In this document: positions 60,756 to 64,000 of the stretch, piece after piece | Position numbering within the stretch: the stretch's first letter is position 1 | Layout: every line of letters starts with the position of its first letter | Source of the DNA: Sycobia sp. Sy_11 | Lineage: Eukaryota > Arthropoda > Insecta > Hymenoptera > Epichrysomallidae | Length of the DNA stretch: 64,000 nucleotides | NCBI GenBank assembly: GCA_018907035.1 | Contig: JACCIC010000143.1 | Span: 1,028,501 to 1,092,500, forward strand | Direction of reading: 5' to 3' | The notes under the pieces: model-generated | Told to the model about the DNA's origin: nothing | Databases searched by the model: none | The model's input: only the letters and a program-made list of their open reading frames with translations | Position numbers and translations under genes: made by a program

Positions 60756-60818
60756 GTCCGTTCGTGTGCGCCTTTGCGAGGCGCCCCACCAGCGGGCGGA
60801 CGAGTGTGCGTGAGAGAG
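60731..60818 (+). repeat. Piece of LTR identical in layout to 58461-58548
   Basis: GGGACGCCCCTTCTCACACA through GAGTGTGCGT matches the LTR with about three differences; the rest of the 3' LTR is absent. Confidence 0.85.
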
Positions 60819-60907
60819 AGAGAGAGAGCGAAGGATGCCCGAGTCCTTGAAGGATGCCCTAGAACGAATCGCTGATTCTTGGCGCAATACTCCTAATAAT
60901 TGCTGTA

Positions 60908-61411
60908 TCAGCGGCTACTCTTGAACGCTGCCTGATGGCTCCTGCGGTGTAAATGTCGTAGTTCGGGTGCTTGGTGAAGATGGTTGATATGACAAATTAC
61001 CCAAGCGCTGTTGTTCAGCCATGGGTTGCAATTGCCGAATCTGCTGCTGTAGATTCGCGATTTGCTCCACAAATCGCCGAGCCTCCATGTCTCTGGCCTT
61101 TTCTGCTTCATGACGTAGAAACTCCTCTCGTTGTCGTGACGCCTCTAATTGCAGCATAGGCCATTCCGCCTGCTCCTTTGCTGCGCAGAGATCAGCCATT
61201 TGTCGTTGCACCGCTGCCGTCGTTGACTCTGTTTCAATCGGCGGTTGAGGGACGTCCATTTCATAGTTATCCGTCATATCTCTACGAAATCTCTTGCGTG
61301 CGAAATCTCTGAGCTGATCTACTCGCTTGCAGAAACCTCCCACGAGTTTTTACCCAACTCGCCGGTTGTATCCTACTTGGGTTCCGCGTTCTCGGACCTC
61401 TTCCCGACCAT
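60908..61411 (-). pseudogene. Gag-like coiled-coil fragment of a minus-strand LTR element
   Basis: Minus-strand ATG at 61411 opens a frame that stops after 12 codons; another frame then reads VDQLRDFARKRFRRDM, a Gln/Glu/Arg-rich coiled coil (AAKEQAEWPMLQLEASRQRE, MEARRFVEQIANLQQQIRQL) and a Pro/Thr/Ser tail. Follows LTR-like sequence and a possible primer site on the same strand (about 61635-61655), so most likely gag of a gypsy-type element. No zinc knuckle left. Confidence 0.5.
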
Positions 61412-61654
61412 GAACGTTCTTTCTTCGCAGGCCGCCAGTGCGTAGTTCGGTGTTTTACGGTCGCCTACCGCTGCAATTCTACTAATCAACTTACTGCCTG
61501 TCGATGGTAACTACGCCGTTGCCTCCGTCAAGTGCTTCCTATTGATTCGGTCGCCTACCGATTATTCCGTGTACTCCGTGGCGAATCCTTCGTTCGTGAC
61601 TTGCTGATATTCGCCTTACATTTTCTTGACCTGGATCTCGGCTGAGCCCCTAAA

Positions 61655-62070
61655 TTGTGAGAAAAAGGTTAGGTGTCTAGGGAAGATGGAGCCAGGCAAG
61701 CAAATGTATCTTTATTATACGTAAAACTTATTTATTAAGGATTGTAATCAAAACAAGAATAGTTGCTCAATACGTTAAAACAGACAAGGTTCACACACGG
61801 TGTCTTCGCCAACACGGACGATTCTCCCCTTGCTGCGCGTCGTTCCTCCTATTTATGGTGGTGTCGTGTGTACCCCCTCTGTCCGCGGCCGTCCAATCGG
61901 TGGTACTCCTATGCTAGGCGACTCCGCATTCGTGCGAAGTAGTCGATGACTCCAGCATCATTCTTGCCCGTGCGATACATGCGAGCGGCCAACTGCACGT
62001 TACGGGTCGCAACACGTCGGGACGCGTTCGCCATTAGCGCAATGAGACACATGCATTATTGCGTCTATCG

Positions 62071-62075
<5 letters not shown>
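61655..62075 (-). mobile_element. LTR-like sequence upstream of the 61411 gag
   Basis: On the minus strand: CATAAATAGGAGG (promoter-like), AATAAATAAG and AATAAAGATAC (polyadenylation-like), an end in TTTTTCTCACA, then TTTAGGGGCTCAGCCGAGAT as possible primer site. The left (5') border merges with a (CA)n tract. Confidence 0.5.

Positions 62076-62076
<1 letters not shown>

Positions 62077-62144
<68 letters not shown>
62077..62144. repeat. (CA)n(TA)n compound microsatellite
   Basis: CA dinucleotides then TA dinucleotides. Confidence 0.95.
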
Positions 62145-62424
62145 GTATTTATTTATTAAAGAATAATTTTTAATTATCTTTACTATATTAGTAATATGTA
62201 TTGCCTTGAATATTAATATTTGTTATCAGAAAACTTATTATAAATGACAAAAATGCATTTCAATATTGCCATATGTACGTACTGGCATCTTATTATCGAA
62301 CTTTGAGATGCTACATTTTACTCACAAGTACTCGCGACAGAGCAAGGCAATGAAATATAATACTGAAATAAGAAGCTTTGATAAGGAATATTCTTTCGTG
62401 TATAACATCGAGCGCTACATAGAC

Positions 62425-62426
<2 letters not shown>

Positions 62427-62480
<54 letters not shown>
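62427..62480. repeat. (AT)n microsatellite
   Basis: Pure AT run. Confidence 0.95.
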
Positions 62481-62486
<6 letters not shown>

Positions 62487-62499
62487 GTAAGAAAGGGGG

Positions 62500-62857
62500 C
62501 TATTCATACAATTTTCATTGTGGATACATTCCTGAAATGTCGGTAGTACAGACCATTGATTTTAGTTCTCTAACTTGACGCAAAATTTTTCTCTATGAGG
62601 CGCATCGATGGATTCGGACTTCCGGCAATCGTGAGAAGCACAAGTTATACATCTGTTTCCTCTCTGTTTCTCAGATTGGTTTCGAAATAATGCGACCAGA
62701 ACGCCATCTAGACCGAGTGGACTTCTATAATCTATAGAAAACGTGCAAAAGCATAACTCACATAACGAAAGAATATATAGTTTTAAATATGTTAACACGT
62801 GCGATTGAGTGTTTTTAAAACTCTTTCATATTCAATAGGATTAATATAGTACTTATA
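62500..62857 (+). promoter_or_regulatory. Upstream region of the GNL3-like gene
   Basis: Unique-looking sequence between the last microsatellite and the start codon, GC-richer near 62600-62720, where transcription probably starts. No TATA box at a convincing distance. Confidence 0.35.
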
Positions 62858-63240
62858 ATGGCTAAATTTTGTTTAAGTAAGTTTCATAATGTAAATAAAA
62901 TTTACTATTATAGTATTCAGTTTCTTGGTTGATCATGATAAACATAATATACACAATTTGAAAATTATAATATTTAAATCATATAAATGTCTATTATTCC
63001 TGTAATTTCAATTACTTTTAATTAAAACTTAATATATTTAAATATATTAATTTATTTTTCAGAAAAACCTAGTAAGCGAATCCAAGCTCGTAAAAGATAT
63101 AAAATTGAAAAGAAAGTTAGAGAACACAATAGAAAAGTTAGAAAAGATGCAAAGAAAAAATTAAAAAGTAAATATCTAAATGTATCCGAACAATTTTCAA
63201 AAATTAATTCATATATCAGTAACATGCATATATAGTTCTA

Positions 63241-63294
<54 letters not shown>

Positions 63295-64000
63295 TAATAT
63301 TAAAATAATTATCTTGTAGAAAAGCCCAAATTGATTGAAGTACCAAATCAATGTCCATTTAAGGAAGATATTTTGAAAGAAGTACTAAAGTTAAAGAAGC
63401 AAAAGGAAGAAGAAAAGCAGAAACGAAAAGAGGAAGCTAGACAGAGAAAGCGTGAAGAAATAGCAAAAGCTAATTTACAAACTTTAGTGGATAATGTAGA
63501 AAATAAACAAGAACAATATGAGTCTACAGAAATTAACAAAATTAATACCATAGAAACATTTGGAAAGAAAGAAGAAAATTCTTTGAAAGCTTATTATAAA
63601 GAATATAAAAAAGTTCTTGATGAAGCTGATGTTATTCTTGAAGTTGTTGATGCTAGGGATCCACTTGGAACCAGATGTAAGCAAGTTGAAGAAACTGTAA
63701 GATCTTCAGCAGGCAAGAAAAAACTTGTAATCGTCATTAATAAAGCTGATCTTGTACCAAGAGCCAATTTAGATGCATGGCTTAAATACTTACGTAGAAG
63801 TTTACCAGCAATACCTTTTAAGTCTTCAACACAGGATCAGTCAAAAAGATTAGGTAGAAAAAAATTTGGTGGTAAAAATGAGAAAAATATTCAAGGTGGA
63901 ACATGCTTTGGGGCAGAACTCTTACTCTCTGTACTTGCAAATTATTGTAGAAATGTTGGGAACACTAAGGCTAGTATTCAAGTTGGTGTTGTTGGTCTTC
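62858..64000 (+). CDS. Nucleostemin/GNL3-type nucleolar GTPase, 5' part (continues off the edge)
   Basis: Three exons join in frame. Exon 1 is 62858-62876 (ATG plus six codons, MAKFCL) with a GTAAGT donor; exon 2 is 63063-63167 (acceptor TTTTTCAG) and encodes KKPSKRIQARKRYKIEKKVR; exon 3 starts at 63320 after CTTGTAG and runs off the window. Exon 3 encodes a charged coiled coil (KKQKEEEKQKRKEEARQRKR) and the first part of a circularly permuted GTPase: EVVDARDPLGTRC, then the G4 motif VINKADLVPR, ending GVVGL just before the expected P-loop. The family works in nucleoli in ribosome biogenesis and growth control. A (TA)n tract lies in intron 2. Confidence 0.93.
63244..63288. repeat. (TA)n microsatellite in intron 2 of the GNL3-like gene
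   Basis: Pure TA run within the 152-bp intron. Confidence 0.95.

Noticed and set aside
62562..62798. 78-codon minus-strand frame just upstream of the GNL3-like gene
   Set aside because: Lies in the presumed promoter/5' leader; no domain or homologous context seen.

Overview
The window is AT-rich insect nuclear DNA, probably from a hymenopteran such as an ant (inference from the mariner, piggyBac, Ty3/gypsy, R1-type LINE and Maverick/adintovirus content and from intron style). It is mostly a transposon graveyard. Only three host genes can be supported: two paralogous secreted Pro/Gly-rich protein genes (26762-28703 and 35921-37228) and the 5' part of a nucleostemin/GNL3-type GTPase gene at the right edge (62858 to beyond 64000).

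Layout. 1-8.2 kb: an R1-clade LINE remnant followed by mariner copies, including one mariner inserted in another (3523-4749 inside 3476-5951). 8.2-13 kb: AT-rich DNA with microsatellites and one mariner fragment. 13.0-17.3 kb: a decayed endogenous Maverick/adintovirus-like segment with, in order, a PLA2-like ORF, a hydrophobic minor-capsid-like ORF, an adenain-like protease, a penton-like protein and a hexon-like major capsid protein. The capsid gene is split by the 5' end of a minus-strand LTR element. 17.5-20.35 kb: a piggyBac element with perfect 18-bp ends. 21.4-26.3 kb: LTR remnants, a GA minisatellite and a solo LTR with an AATT target duplication. 26.7-37.3 kb: the two paralogous secreted-protein genes, separated by a long decayed tandem repeat and minisatellites. 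38.2-39.9 kb: a mariner carrying a 5'-truncated LINE insertion with a 12-bp duplication.

40.9-53.2 kb is a nested locus. A second hexon-like capsid fragment is split by a full-length mariner. About 160 bp after the capsid stop a piggyBac sits in a TTAA, and that piggyBac is itself split by a young, nearly intact Ty3/gypsy retrotransposon (43435-51351) with near-identical LTRs and a CAGG duplication. Its pol has one in-frame stop and there is an extra ORF in the env position. 53.2-62.1 kb is a pile of older LTR-element fragments. 62.8 kb onward is the GNL3 gene.

Most unusual signal: several LTRs carry arrays of short hairpins in which the loop is conserved while the stem sequence changes on both sides together (44241-44542, repeated at 50994-51295; a different hairpin class at 53815-54137). 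This suggests selected RNA structures in the retroelement leader. All identifications are by eye from sequence; no search or folding program was run.
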